Positions 1-9,997 of a DNA stretch of 25,531 nt are shown here, piece after piece. A program made the position numbers and the translations under genes. Numbering within the stretch: the first letter of the stretch is position 1; each line of letters opens with the position of its first letter. The notes under the pieces were generated by a model that had not been told where the DNA came from, did no database searches, and saw nothing but the letters and a program-made list of their open reading frames with translations. This stretch comes from Apostichopus parvimensis (lineage: Eukaryota; Echinodermata; Holothuroidea; Aspidochirotida; Stichopodidae), in NCBI GenBank assembly GCA_000934455.1, contig KN892693.1:4770-30300 (forward strand). The letters are read 5' to 3'.

Positions 1-41
1 TGTAGTGATGTCATGAATAACATACAATGGTTTATCCTACA

Positions 42-92
42 GAGAAGGCATCCAATAGAGAAGGCAATACAAGGCATCCAATAGTGAAGGCA
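42..92. repeat. 26-bp tandem repeat, about two copies
   Basis: The 14-mer aaggcatccaatag occurs at 45-58 and again at 71-84, a 26-bp spacing, with the partial unit gaaggca continuing on the right. This is a short direct repeat with no coding potential. Confidence 0.6.
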
Positions 93-2289
93 CAATTTAG
101 CAAATGAACCATTTGAAGCATTATGTAACTGATTGCCACCACCCCCCCCCCCCTCCATCTCCACTATAAGCTTACAATTCTTTGTGGAAGATATGATATG
201 GAATGAAATATGGACAGAGAAGCATGTAAAATTTAAATTACCAAAAAGCACACATGTAAATATTACTCAGTACTCTTAATAGTAACCTACTAATCTGAGA
301 ACTTGCACCGATCCAAATCAAAGGATAAATAATGGCCACGATGAAAACTAAACAACTGCAAAGGTTAAGAGAATACTCAGAATAGAGAAAATAAATTTAT
401 GATGCTGAAACAAGAAAAGTGTCAGGCTCAATGAACAAGAAATTGTCCAAGTATTAAAAATGGTTTTATCTATGTACTTGGCCATAGAGGACACTCACTA
501 GCTGGATGGACTAAGGAAAAGTTGATTACTATGATAGGACATTTCATTTGAAATCAAGTTTGAGGCAAGAGCTTTAAATTTGGCTTCTATGCAAAAGAAT
601 TCTTAGATAAGTAAAATTAAAACAACAATTTTCTTTTATAACAATTTTTTTGTTCATTTCCTGAGATAAGATCATTCTTACAATTGTATGGGATTATCAA
701 ACGTTTGGCCAAATTATGGAACTGTTAAGGTGCAATCAAAATGTTAACATTTTCACATAATTATGTTAGCAACTTTGTGCAAAGTATTGAATTTCTCTCT
801 TATATTTCACCAAAACTGTAGAAATTGCCACATTGATTACTTCTTGAGTTTAGGTAATTAATGATTTATCATTTAACTATATTTTTTACAAATTTTGATG
901 ATTCTTTAGCAAAAATACATATTTATTTTATGTTAAATGAAAAATATGTCACTTTGCTGCAAAATGCTGAAAATTTGATAAATATTCATTTTGTTAGCTA
1001 AATGCCTTGTTGATTATAAAGATCATTTTGTGGCAAATTGTTACCATATTAAGTTGAACACTTTGTCATCTTGTTGTATTTTGCTAATTTATTCAGACAG
1101 ATCTTCACATTTTGACTGCACTTTAAGATTTCCATACCAGATGCCTAGTTGTGAATAAACATATCAACCTATTTGCTTGTTTCCAAGATACTGTAATACT
1201 AAAAAGGTACAACATGTTTCGACATCTTTTGATGATCACAAACTCATTTTTTTCTTTAAAGAGGTTTCTCTTGCCGAAGAAGTCTTTGTATCAAACCCAA
1301 TGTCTGCTTTCACACTGTGGCAAGGATGAGTCTTAGTAAAATCTGATTGATATTTGAAAATAACACCAAAAATTGTCAACTTTAGCAGGTTAAACTTATA
1401 TCCCCTGTTGAGCAGAACAATGAATTTTGGATGTTCCAGTTCCCTAGTACACATATCAATAATTGTTATATTGTAAACACACAACTTAATAATTTAATCA
1501 TATCGATCATAAGTTTAATAATGTTTCTGTGATTTGTTATCATTAATTCTAATGAGCTTGCATTACCTCATCATTCTTATTATTATTAAATTCCATTTTT
1601 AATTGCTTACATATGAAGTTGTAAAATTTAATAAAAAGAAAAGAAAGAGAGAACATTTTAAACACTTCTTAGGCACACAGAGAGATAAAGCTGCCTCAAT
1701 GTTATCAAATGGGAATTACCCCATTCCAATAACAGTACCAATTTACTAATTTATGTAACAGCATATCTTTATACACAAAACAATATGGTTTCCTGGATGA
1801 AAATTGTAATCTATCTCCATTAATATGAAGGTATACCACTGAAGAGTTTTTACTGTATAACAGCAAGAATAATCCTTTAGAAATTGCCCAACTTCCAAAA
1901 AATAGGACAAAACAACAAAATGGCAGCTAAAATAAGAATTATGAGCCAGCTGCTGTCATTTCCAATTTTTGGACCTCGGAACATATCAATCAAAAGCTTC
2001 CAAAACATGCTACAGAATTGGTTAAAAAATAAAGATTTATAAAAAATGATGAGTGTGTTTGGGAAATGAACAGATTAGAGTAACATTCAATAACATGTTG
2101 ACAATGATGAACATGGACTGCCATGTGGTTAATTAACAATACAAAATCCAAAACATAGCAATATTACCAATATTACAAATTCTACAATAGAGCAAAACAA
2201 AGGAAACAAGGTTGTCTTAGCACCTAATTAATATCTACCATGTGTTTCCAAAAATGAGAGGAAGAAATATATCACTGGAAATTATGTAA

Positions 2290-2579
2290 AACTTTGACAG
2301 AATAACCGTAAGGATTGAACAGAAACTAGTAAATTAATGTTTCCTTTCTTCTCGAAATTACAGATATATGATTTATGGTATTTTATTGATAAAGCAGATA
2401 GCAACGTTAACTACCGTCAAAAGTTACTACAAAAAGAACAAAGGGACTATTGTTTTGTGTAAGCACTGAATTTATACCTATCAAGTGTTTTCTGAAATAT
2501 TAAAACTAGAATAACAAAACTTTGAGAGGTAGTCGCTTTGAATAACAGCAAGGATGAACAGAAAACTAGCCAATTAATT
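2290..2579. repeat. Imperfect direct repeat, 240-bp spacing
   Basis: The segment from 2290 (aactttgacag, aataac, then aggattgaacagaaactag, aaattaat) recurs from 2518 with scattered changes (aactttgagag, aataac, aggatgaacagaaaactag, caattaat). The aataac words sit at 2301 and 2541. A weaker third echo (agaggtag, tttgaataac) lies near 2940. It is probably an old degenerate repeat; no termini were found. Confidence 0.4.
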
Positions 2580-3683
2580 TTGAAATTCCAATTAATATGG
2601 TTATGGCATTGCAGCAACATTTTTAACCATTGTTACTTGTTAGTTCAATTTGAAATGCATAAAGGCCAATAAAGAAAGCACACCTTGTTACATCACATAC
2701 ATAACATACCCACAACAATACAAAAATCAATAAACTAGCAGAAAACCTGTGAAGAGCAATTTTCTGTCATTGTTAAATGGACACAGATGTGGAAAATTAT
2801 TGTGTACTGGAAATAAGGCAAAGAACTCAAATGGCATTATTAAAGGCCATCTGATTGGAAATCCAATCAATGCTATCGACAGGCATCAAGGATAGAGGAA
2901 AACTAATTAAATCATTAGATATTGCATGAAATTAAAAGAGGTAGCAAATTTGAATAACATAAACAATGCACTGAGAACTGACATTCATTTTATTTCTTTG
3001 TGTGCTTATATTTTTAACCATGCCATGGAGCACTGAGGTCATTTGGCTGCAAGAAATTAACAACTTCCTGAGCGAGTCACTGAATATTCAATTCCGCAGA
3101 AAAATGTCAAGACCACGAGGAGCAAACTGCCCTGCTTTTTGGTACTGCTATCTTCAGTCGATTGTAACTTGCTGGTCTACTGGTAAACTTAACACCATGA
3201 CGGTAGGTTAGCAAATCAACTTACTGATGATATCTGTTTTGGTCTCAAAATAACATTTCTGGCAAAATTCAATTTGTCAATGACGTTCTTGGAGGCTCTG
3301 TTGGAAGCTGAAAGAACTTGTTTGTTTATTTACTATATCTGTAAGAATTTATAAAACAAAGGATTAAAAACTTTAACAAATCATGCCAAATGTTGACTTT
3401 CTTCAACAAGTTTACCTACCGGCATCAAAGACTGGCAAACTAGTGATGTGAATATCAAAATAACACTAGAACTACATCTGTAATTCTAACATTCCATTTC
3501 AGTGCATAGTAACACTAAAATTTAAACCTCAAGGGCTACTTTCTTCAAATTACTGTCAGAAATGCCCACCCCCCCCCTCCTACCACTTCTCATACAAACA
3601 AACAACATTTTTGCATCCTTCAAGGTTAACTTGCAATGAATACAGTATGAAGTGTTGCAACAACTCCTTTTGTTCTTAAGCCT

Positions 3684-3689
3684 TTTATT
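3684..3689 (-). terminator. Poly(A) signal, ferritin gene
   Basis: The minus strand reads AATAAA here (tttatt on the plus strand), about 218 bases past the ferritin stop codon. It is the first canonical hexamer I found after the stop, so it predicts a short 3' UTR with cleavage near 3660-3675. No transcript evidence is available. Confidence 0.55.
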
Positions 3690-3906
3690 AAACATGTAAT
3701 GGGAAGCCAGTTTGGGTCACTACCCTTCATTGCCAAGATGAAACCCCCTTCCCTTCATAGCATACCTACATCACTATACTGCTTCATTCTTGAAATAACC
3801 CCTTTGGTTTTATAGTTCTACATTCCTGAAAGAGTGCCTATGTCCTTTCTATTCACAGAAAACAATTGACACCCACAATGCACTGTGTTGTGACAAAAAA
3901 GAGACA

Positions 3907-4044
3907 TTACTCTGCCAACTCCTTATCGAATATGTATTCACCAAGTCCATCACCGGCTCTTGACAGTTGCTGCTTAAGGTCTCCAAGCCGTTTAATATTT
4001 TCCACAGAAGGAGTAAGAAATTCTTCCTCGATCCAGTCCATTGT
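3907..4044 (-). CDS. Ferritin exon 4 (residues 128-172 and stop)
   Basis: The acceptor reads cttctcttgcag before ACA ATG GAC TGG. The exon encodes helices D and E, including D130 and E133 of the iron-entry channel and the terminal GLGEYIFDKELAE. S140 replaces the glutamine ligand Q141 of H chains. The plus-strand ORF over this exon is a shadow. Confidence 0.92.
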   Translation of the reverse strand, partial: TMDWIEEEFLTPSVENIKRLGDLKQQLSRAGDGLGEYIFDKELAE

Positions 4045-7000
4045 CTGCAAGAGAAGATGTATAAGGATTTGTTAAGACCCCATAAAACTTTGTGATGGAT
4101 GGGCCGCAGAATGTGGATTCAATGTGGTTGAAGCCTGTGCATTGAAGCATAATGTTTGCATGTGGTCAATGTTTTTACCAAACCTATCGCTTACCGAAGA
4201 TATCAACTGATCAAACTTAAGACAACTTGATCATAGATCTTGTTTACCATATGGAAGTTAACAAGCAAGTACTTGATTCTGTCCTCAACAAGTCGTAGCC
4301 CAGATGGGGTTTTTCATATCAGCATTACTCACATGCAGAATTGAAAATCGAAAGTTTCAAATAATTTCAACATTGGTTCATTATTTGAAATTAAACTTGG
4401 AGATTGAATTTGATTAACTACATTGATATGGGATATAGGCACTGAGCAGAATAAAAATTTGGATCAAAATCCCAATGAAAAGGCTGTTTTGCAGTTTCAT
4501 TGGCACAGTCGTAGCATGTGAGACTTCAAAATCCCTTCAATAATCAAATAACAAGTAAACAAAAGAAGAAGAATGAGGAAAAATTAAAATTGTGAAAGGA
4601 ATTACATGCTTATCTTCATGAGTCTCGGCAAGATTGTGGAATTTCAAAAACTTTTGGTTACTATTTATCTCAGCTTCCATCGCTGCGACCAATCCCTCAC
4701 TTCCTTTACCCCAGTTCGATCTAGAGCTAGCCTGGAGAGACAGCAAAAAAATAGGATAAAATGATTAGCCAGTGGATTAGGAGAGCATAAGGTGCTGTGT
4801 CAAACACTACAGGAGGGGGGGGGAAGGGTGGTCATGGGGCTCATCCTATCTGCAGTTGGGCTACAAAGGACAATCTTTTGTGCTCTGCCTTTTACACAAT
4901 AGGCACTGCTAGTCAATTAAGATGAGCTAAATTCCATCAAAAATGTCTAACATACAGTTATCCAAAATAAACCAGCATAATAATACAATCAAAACAATGG
5001 CATTTTTTCATGCAGCATTCAGAAAATGCAAATTATACCAATTTACCATGCATGCAGTAACATTCCCTGAAAATATCTTTTACATCTTGGGTTATAAGTG
5101 TTGTAAGGTGTGAGATTGCATATTGCAGCCTGAACCGGACTGTTTTCAGTTTGTGTAACCCCAACAATCACCTACTCAAAGTCTACTTCTGATGATAACA
5201 GGCTTCATTAGGAACAATAAATGAACCATAAAAAGAAACATTGCTTGATGGTAGTGAACTTTAAGGGAACATTGTCCATCTCAACCTGCATAGGTACAAC
5301 CCTATGAAAACAAAGGTTCCATTACTAAGTTAAAGGCATAGAAGACTCGCTCCAAACCGCGTGCGGCCATCTGAAAAAGTTAACTTTCCGTTGCTTGCAA
5401 GTAACGTTTTGTTCGTGTCGCTACAAAATGCATACAGTAATGAAACGTGATACCTTGCTATCTTTAGCTGGACCTGAGATGTCCATCGCTGTATCGTTTG
5501 TATACTGTGTTGTGGGTTTTGACCGCAGCTGTATTTACTGACTGTACACTAGTGTCTAATTACCGACGGTAGCAAGCTGTGTGTGTATTTTCTGGGATCG
5601 ATGGTGGTGTCTAACACTTCTGTTACACCTCATTCGAAACTAGGTCAGATTACCGGCATTAGACGTTTCTTTTTGCGCGAGTCTTCACACCCTTTAAGAA
5701 CATGCCATAACATTCATAAGGGTGTAATTAGCTTTAGAATCATTGTGGTCATTTTACTATCTTTTTTGGGAGGGTTTGGGTGAGGGGGTAGGTTTCACTC
5801 AATCTTCCCTTTAATTACTGTTGGAATTTATTTTTTATGTTCTTCACCTGAACATCCTGGAAAGTCACACGTCCTCCCCTCTCATTCTGCTTCTGCATCA
5901 ATTTATCTGCATTTCCTTTCTTCTTTTCTGACATGTCCTTCAGAAACTTATGAAAACCTGAGAGTGCAACATCGTCCCTGTCATAATGTGTCGACTGCAT
6001 AGGAGTTGGAAAAGAATGATGGAATGATCATATCAAAATCTAACACAAAGTCATACGATCTGAAAAAATATCATAATGTTATTGTGTACAAATCTCTTAT
6101 TAACATTAATTCATTAATGTAAATAAGTTAGGGATATAAATTGTCATTCTCAAATTATTTTGAGTATGACCAAATTTACAGCAACAAAGTTGTATATATA
6201 TTCAACTTTGTTGCTGTAAATTTCACCAGCTCAGCAATAAATGGAATAATGCTACTGGTGTAAGGGGGACCTTATCAGTGGAAGGCATTGCATCTCATGA
6301 AATTTGGCAATGTTTATTAAATGGTTTCTTTAAGTTATATCCTTCCTGAAACTATAACCAGTATTTTATTATTAATAAACAAAGTGGTTCATGCACGGTT
6401 GTGCACTGAATGTTTGACTAGTAGCATGGACACTTCGAAGTTCGGACACCTAAGCCTTAAAACACCCCAAAACTATATCTTCTGGTATAAATCACCTGAA
6501 AATATACTTGATATGGTGGAAGAAGTGTGTTATATTACGATACACGGCCAAACTTTCTTTCCTGCAAACTGTTTTCACGTTGTATTCCAAGAAGATTCTT
6601 CGTGATTGTGGAACTGGTATTTCTTTGCTAGAGTATTGCGAAGTTCGGACACTCAGTCCCACAGTGTGGCGCTGGTGATAAAATTGGTGGCGCAGTTGCT
6701 CTTTCAGTAATTATAACAGACTTCATATATCTCCGTCATTTTATTGACAAATATGTAAGTACTTACTTGCACACGGGTCATTTTGGAGAGAAAATAAATG
6801 TAGCTTTGTACTTTTTGGTGAAATTTGGCTCTTCCTGTACGTTGTCATGGTGAAATCATGTATTTCTTAGGGGTGTCCGAACTTCGCAGTGTTACGAACT
6901 TCGCAATACTGACTATATGACTAAATACTTTTACTTTGTAATCCTGACACAATAAATCATCCGACGTGGTTGCAAGCTCACGATAAAACTGATAGATTAG

Positions 7001-7309
7001 GTAGAGCTAAATTATTTGGCTGAGGTCGACAATATTCTACCTGAATCATGTATGTACATTCCCCCTAGGGGCCTAGCTAGACATGATAAATTGATAGTGA
7101 TACTAACGGTAACACTGCAGCCTAGGCTACGACCTTCAGTACAATAAAGCTAAGAATTCGCCATTGCCGATTAGCCTATGCAATACAGATCGTTAATTTA
7201 CCATCGCTAAGTAGCCATACGACGACGTGAGCTCCAATTGTATCAGGGTATTGATAAATGTCTCTGTCTCTGCGTGAAAATTCTGCTTGACGTTCGAATT
7301 CGTTGCCAT
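3907..7309 (-). CDS. Ferritin subunit, four exons, 172 aa, L-like active site
   Basis: Cytosolic iron-storage subunit expected to assemble into a 24-mer cage. The CDS joins, on the minus strand, 7309-7202, 5994-5848, 4731-4606 and 4044-3907 (stop TAA at 3909-3907). All junctions are GT-AG in phase 0, and the breaks fall where I recall those of vertebrate H ferritin. Recognisable family segments are LIQLELTSSYGYLAM (helix A), HYDRDDVAL with NERGGRVTFQD (helix B and loop), the helix C stretch ending in FHNLA, and GLGEYIFDKELAE (end). No signal peptide is seen. The start has a good context (A at -3, G at +4) and leads straight into the conserved QNFH motif. Aligned to human H chain with a constant one-residue offset, E26, Y33 and E106 of the ferroxidase centre are kept, but the equivalents of E61, E62, H65 and Q141 are K60, K61, N64 and S140. 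The three-fold-channel residues H117, D130 and E133 are kept. The open reading frame is intact, so a pseudogene is unlikely. No canonical iron-responsive element was seen in the 500 bp upstream. Confidence 0.93.
4045..4605 (-). other. Ferritin intron 3
   Basis: 561-bp phase-0 intron, donor CAT|gtaatt and acceptor ttgcag on the minus strand. Nothing further was recognised inside it. Confidence 0.8.
4606..4731 (-). CDS. Ferritin exon 3 (residues 86-127)
   Basis: The acceptor reads ctctccag before GCT AGC; the donor is CAT|gtaatt. The exon encodes the B-C loop with the conserved W92, then helix C with E106 (H-chain E107) and the FHNLA motif carrying H117. Confidence 0.92.
4732..5847 (-). other. 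Ferritin intron 2
   Basis: 1116-bp phase-0 intron holding a 360-bp inverted-repeat element (5334-5693) and a poly-G tract near 4806-4815. Nothing else was recognised. Confidence 0.8.
5334..5693 (+). mobile_element. MITE-like element, copy 1 (long form, 360 bp)
   Basis: Non-autonomous DNA-transposon-like element with terminal inverted repeats of the form AGG, four variable bases, GAAGACTCGC. The left end is aggcatagaagactcgc at 5334; the right end, reverse-complemented, is agggtgtgaagactcgc. It is flanked by TTAA on both sides (5330-5333 and 5694-5697). Shorter relatives lie at 9105 and 11187. It carries about 65 bp after the tgcttgcaa motif that the other two copies lack. No transposase ORF is present. 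A TTAA duplication would suit a piggyBac-like or Kolobok-like mobiliser; see copy 3 for why TAA is also possible. Confidence 0.8.
5848..5994 (-). CDS. Ferritin exon 2 (residues 37-85)
   Basis: The acceptor reads ctatgcag before TCG ACA CAT; the donor is CAG|gtgaag. The exon encodes helix B and the start of the long loop. The sequence SEKKKGNADK occupies the place where H chains have the ferroxidase glutamates and histidine. The in-frame ATG at 6000-5998 lies inside the acceptor region and is not the start, because exon 1 supplies helix A. Confidence 0.92.
6172..6223. repeat. Perfect 21-bp inverted repeat with 10-nt AT loop
   Basis: 6172-6192 is the exact reverse complement of 6203-6223, separated by ten A/T bases. 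The arm contains tacagcaacaaagttg. It lies in ferritin intron 1 and would fold into a stable hairpin in RNA of either strand. Confidence 0.85.
6632..6910. mobile_element. 279-bp inverted-repeat element, MITE-like
   Basis: agtattgcgaagttcg at 6632-6647 is repeated exactly in inverted orientation at 6895-6910. The longer word cgaagttcggacac occurs at 6436-6449 and 6639-6652 and inverted at 6873-6886. An alternative outer pair is cacttcgaag... at 6431 and its 26-bp inverted partner ending at 6892, so elements may be nested. No clear target-site duplication or ORF was seen. Assignment as a non-autonomous transposon is inference. Confidence 0.55.
7202..7309 (-). CDS. Ferritin exon 1 (residues 1-36)
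   Basis: ATG at 7309-7307 in context gaaaaatggc. The exon encodes the short N-terminal tail, QNFHAETETFIN and helix A, with ferroxidase ligands E26 and Y33, and ends at M36 before gtaaat. It is short and has no long ORF of its own. It was found by matching the LELxxxYxYLxM motif next to a donor site; it splices in phase with exon 2 and gives the usual ferritin length. Confidence 0.9.
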
Positions 7310-7780
7310 TTTTCTGATTCAATTTCTTCCACTTATACTAGTACCTTGCAGTTCCAACGATTCCAGTCTGGGCTAACACATGGGACCTGCTTCTCGTGGT
7401 GTCATCTTTGTTATGGATTCATCTAGGGTCTTTATTTTACGGAAGCGTAGAAAGCCACTAATTCAAAACACACACATGGTAAAATTGACGAGAAAGGCGA
7501 TCCGCTGTGCACTTTGCATTCTGCACACTGTGCAAACATCTATACACACCATGTTCATTCTTTTGATTTGCATTGTCCGCATAACTTGTCGACACGGTAT
7601 TTGACAAAAATGTTGACATTTTACGCGGCACAAAGCAGAGTCATAACAAGCCACTTCATAGTAAGGCCAAGTAATTACTATCCATTTTCAGACTGGGGCC
7701 GAGTGAACAATCACTGACCCCAATCACTGTATTATATTTTAATATAACAGTGTTTGAGCTACTCGATTTTTGGTATTTAG

Positions 7781-7792
7781 TGACACGTGTCA
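7781..7792. promoter_or_regulatory. Palindromic E-box tgacacgtgtca
   Basis: A perfect 12-nt palindrome centred on CACGTG, 472 bp upstream of the ferritin start. bHLH-leucine-zipper factors such as USF, MITF/TFEB and Myc bind CACGTG cores. Its position suits a ferritin promoter element, but no transcription start is known and the match may be chance. Confidence 0.35.
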
Positions 7793-9104
7793 CGAATCGT
7801 TAAAATTAACGGTTGGTAATTGCAAAATGGTCACGTCACCGTCTTTTATAATTGTAGTTTATCTGTTTTAAACTGTAAATTCATTTTTATTCTATGACAG
7901 AAAAATAGTAATTGTACCGAATGGTAATTTTTTATCGTTTTATCATGTATGCAAGTCGTTACTCTAATGCTCTTTCTACGCTTCCGTATTTAAGTTCACC
8001 GCGGCGACTTTATGGTGGCGCCTAACTGAGTTTTGAAATTCTCTAGAATATGTCAACTGCGTGGCATACGGTGTCCACACAAATGCAGAAAATTGAAGAA
8101 TTCGTTACTTAGTTATTGAATATTGGCTTAAACATTTTACAAAAAATTATAAAGTACTGAAACCATACTTTACCATGTTAATTTGTTACAAAGGATAGAA
8201 TTGGTAGATTTTACATCATTTTATGATAATTGCAAAATTGGTTTTGTTAAATAAAGTTCTATGCATACTCTCTTTTCCCGTACCTTGCGTAAATCTAAGT
8301 GTATATGAAAATTTTTATAGCCTACTCTCACAAGTCTCAACATTTGATGGAAGCATCCCTATGCATCCCCATCCTTATGACTGTAACAACCACAAAAAAC
8401 GAAAAAATATTGGTGACAGTTTAAAATAATTTTGTTCCTTCTTTGGTAACAGTAGTAAACTTTCTTAACAAGGTCCCTGATGAGATATATTCCTCCCTTA
8501 ACACTTTTGACACGGTGAAAGAAAAGTAGTAATTTTGGAACCGATATTTGTATGGAAGCCTTTCAAAATATTATTGAGTCGTATAGAACCCTGCAGAACT
8601 ACTCCCCAGTTTTTCAGATGAACATGTAACATTTAATGCATACGAATAGCCTACATTAACCACTAAGTTGACCACTAAGTTTTCTTTAATATCACACTTA
8701 CTATAGAGAAATAATGTCATAATTTCTTTTACCAGAATTTGCCTTGTAGAATACTTTTAGAGGGATTTAAGTTTATTAAAGTCAAAACATGTAATATGAA
8801 AACATTCAAGTAGTACAATATAAAATTAGACTCGCATCAGGCTGGTGATGGCAATAAAATTTAAGTTACTATTGTTAATTTGCATTAATAACCTAAAAGT
8901 CCAAACAGTTACGTAAGTTCAGAATGCCCCCCTCCAATGAACATACATACAAACACACAAAATCATTACTATTGCTCAAATTGACATTCACAAACAAATT
9001 GATCGCTTGTGTCCTGACATTAAAGCAATAAGCTAGGGTGATCAAGGTAACCAGTTTATCGATCCTTTTCAGATTCAGTATCGAAAGCTTGCACAGTTGC
9101 TTAA

Positions 9105-9399
9105 AGGCATTGAAGACTCGCCCCAAACCGCGTGCCGCGCTCTGAAAAAGTTAACTTTCCATTGCTTGCAATCTTTTATCTGGACCTGAGATGTCCATCG
9201 CTGCTATGTACTGTGTTGTGGGTAGTGACCGTAGCTGCATGTATTGACTGTACAATAGTGTCTAATTACTGACGGTAGCAAGCTGTGTGTGTATTTTCTG
9301 GGATCGATGGTGGTGTCTAACACTTCTGTTACACCTCATTCGAAACTAGGTCAGATTACCGGCATGAGACGTTTCTTTGTGCGCGAGTCTTCCCTTCCT
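9105..9399 (+). mobile_element. MITE-like element, copy 2 (short form, 295 bp)
   Basis: Left end aggcattgaagactcgc, right end (reverse-complemented) aggaagggaagactcgc, with TTAA directly flanking both ends (9101-9104 and 9400-9403). It is closely similar along its length to the element at 11187 and shares with it the internal deletion relative to the 5334 copy. It lies in the intergenic region, same orientation as the other two. Confidence 0.8.
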
Positions 9400-9671
9400 T
9401 TAACGCACACTTTCATAACACTAACATTACTGTAATCAGGGCAGCTTTTTTAACACAGTGGAGTGTTTACATATGGGTGTGCACCCTTGCAATTAAACAG
9501 ATATAAGAAGTTGAAAAGAATTCGCAATGACTGACATATGACGTGTCAATTGTTGAAGGTTTTTTTAGCAAAACTAGAGAATTAAACATAAGAGCGGAAA
9601 AACGAAAACAAAATTAGTGATAAAAAGCTGCTAAACACATTATGGGGATTGATTAATAGTTGTTGAATTGG

Positions 9672-9680
9672 TATATATAA
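9672..9680 (+). promoter_or_regulatory. TATA-like run upstream of ERGIC1
   Basis: tatatataa lies about 300 bp before the ERGIC1 start codon, in a position compatible with a promoter feeding a roughly 270-base leader. In AT-rich DNA such runs are common, so support is weak. Confidence 0.25.
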
Positions 9681-9977
9681 ACATCTTTTCTGTTATTTGA
9701 AGGTACATCTAGACGGTATCTTTCAAATCTGGTTTGCTTTCTCTGAAGCTAATGCCAGGTGTACTTATCTGAGTCGCTGGCGATGTGTACCTGCTGGGTG
9801 AATGTATTTCTTTTGATTATAGGCAGCCCCAATCATTTAGCTCAGTTATACTAGCGGAAGGTTAGGGTTTACGTGAAGTATTGAACTGCCAACAGCTTGT
9901 TGTTGATTTCCCAAGTACACCGGACTCGAATTATTGACAACATTGCGTGAAGCTTGGACTCAGTTTTAGCTACGAAA

Positions 9978-9997
9978 ATGCCGTTTGATTTCAGAAG
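9978..9997 (+). CDS. ERGIC1: ERGIC1 exon 1 (residues 1-7, coding part)
   Basis: atgccgtttgatttcagaag then gtacaag. Only 20 coding bases, invisible to ORF length filters; assigned because MPFDFR is the family N-terminus and the phase fits exon 2. The A at -3 gives an acceptable start context. Confidence 0.88.

Larger units (their letters stand above)
1..3660. other. Gene-free AT-rich intergenic DNA
   Basis: No exon, RNA gene or intact transposon ORF could be recognised on either strand. The short ORFs here lack family features and are not flanked by convincing splice sites. The stretch lies downstream of the minus-strand ferritin gene. It holds poly-C tracts near 145 and 3568, a 26-bp tandem repeat at the left edge, and imperfect 240-bp-spaced repeats around 2290-2580. 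A diverged non-coding repeat or a distant exon could be missed by eye. Confidence 0.6.
5995..7201 (-). other. Ferritin intron 1
   Basis: 1207-bp phase-0 intron, donor ATG|gtaaat. It contains a 21-bp perfect hairpin (6172-6223), a cluster of inverted and direct copies of cgaagttcggacac (6436-6910), and a 10-nt palindrome ccccctagggg region at 7062-7071. Short plus-strand ORFs here have no family features. Confidence 0.75.
7310..9977. other. Divergent intergenic region, ferritin to ERGIC1
   Basis: This 2.67-kb region lies between the two start codons and must contain both promoters and 5' UTRs. It holds a palindromic E-box at 7781, an inverted-repeat element at 9105-9399 and a TATA-like run at 9672. 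A hairpin-capable stretch at 7694-7722 pairs tgggg with cccca and agtga with tcact. No coding exon was recognised; non-coding 5' exons could be hidden here. Confidence 0.65.

Noticed and set aside
3866..4075. Plus-strand 69-codon ORF
   Set aside because: It is the antisense shadow of ferritin exon 4.
5815..6000. Ferritin starting at the ATG at 6000-5998
   Set aside because: That ATG lies in the splice acceptor; starting there would remove helix A. Exon 1 at 7309-7202 supplies helix A in phase and gives the normal length.
7694..7735. Iron-responsive element upstream of ferritin
   Set aside because: CAGTGA words exist on the minus strand but the flanking bases do not form the required stem with bulged C.
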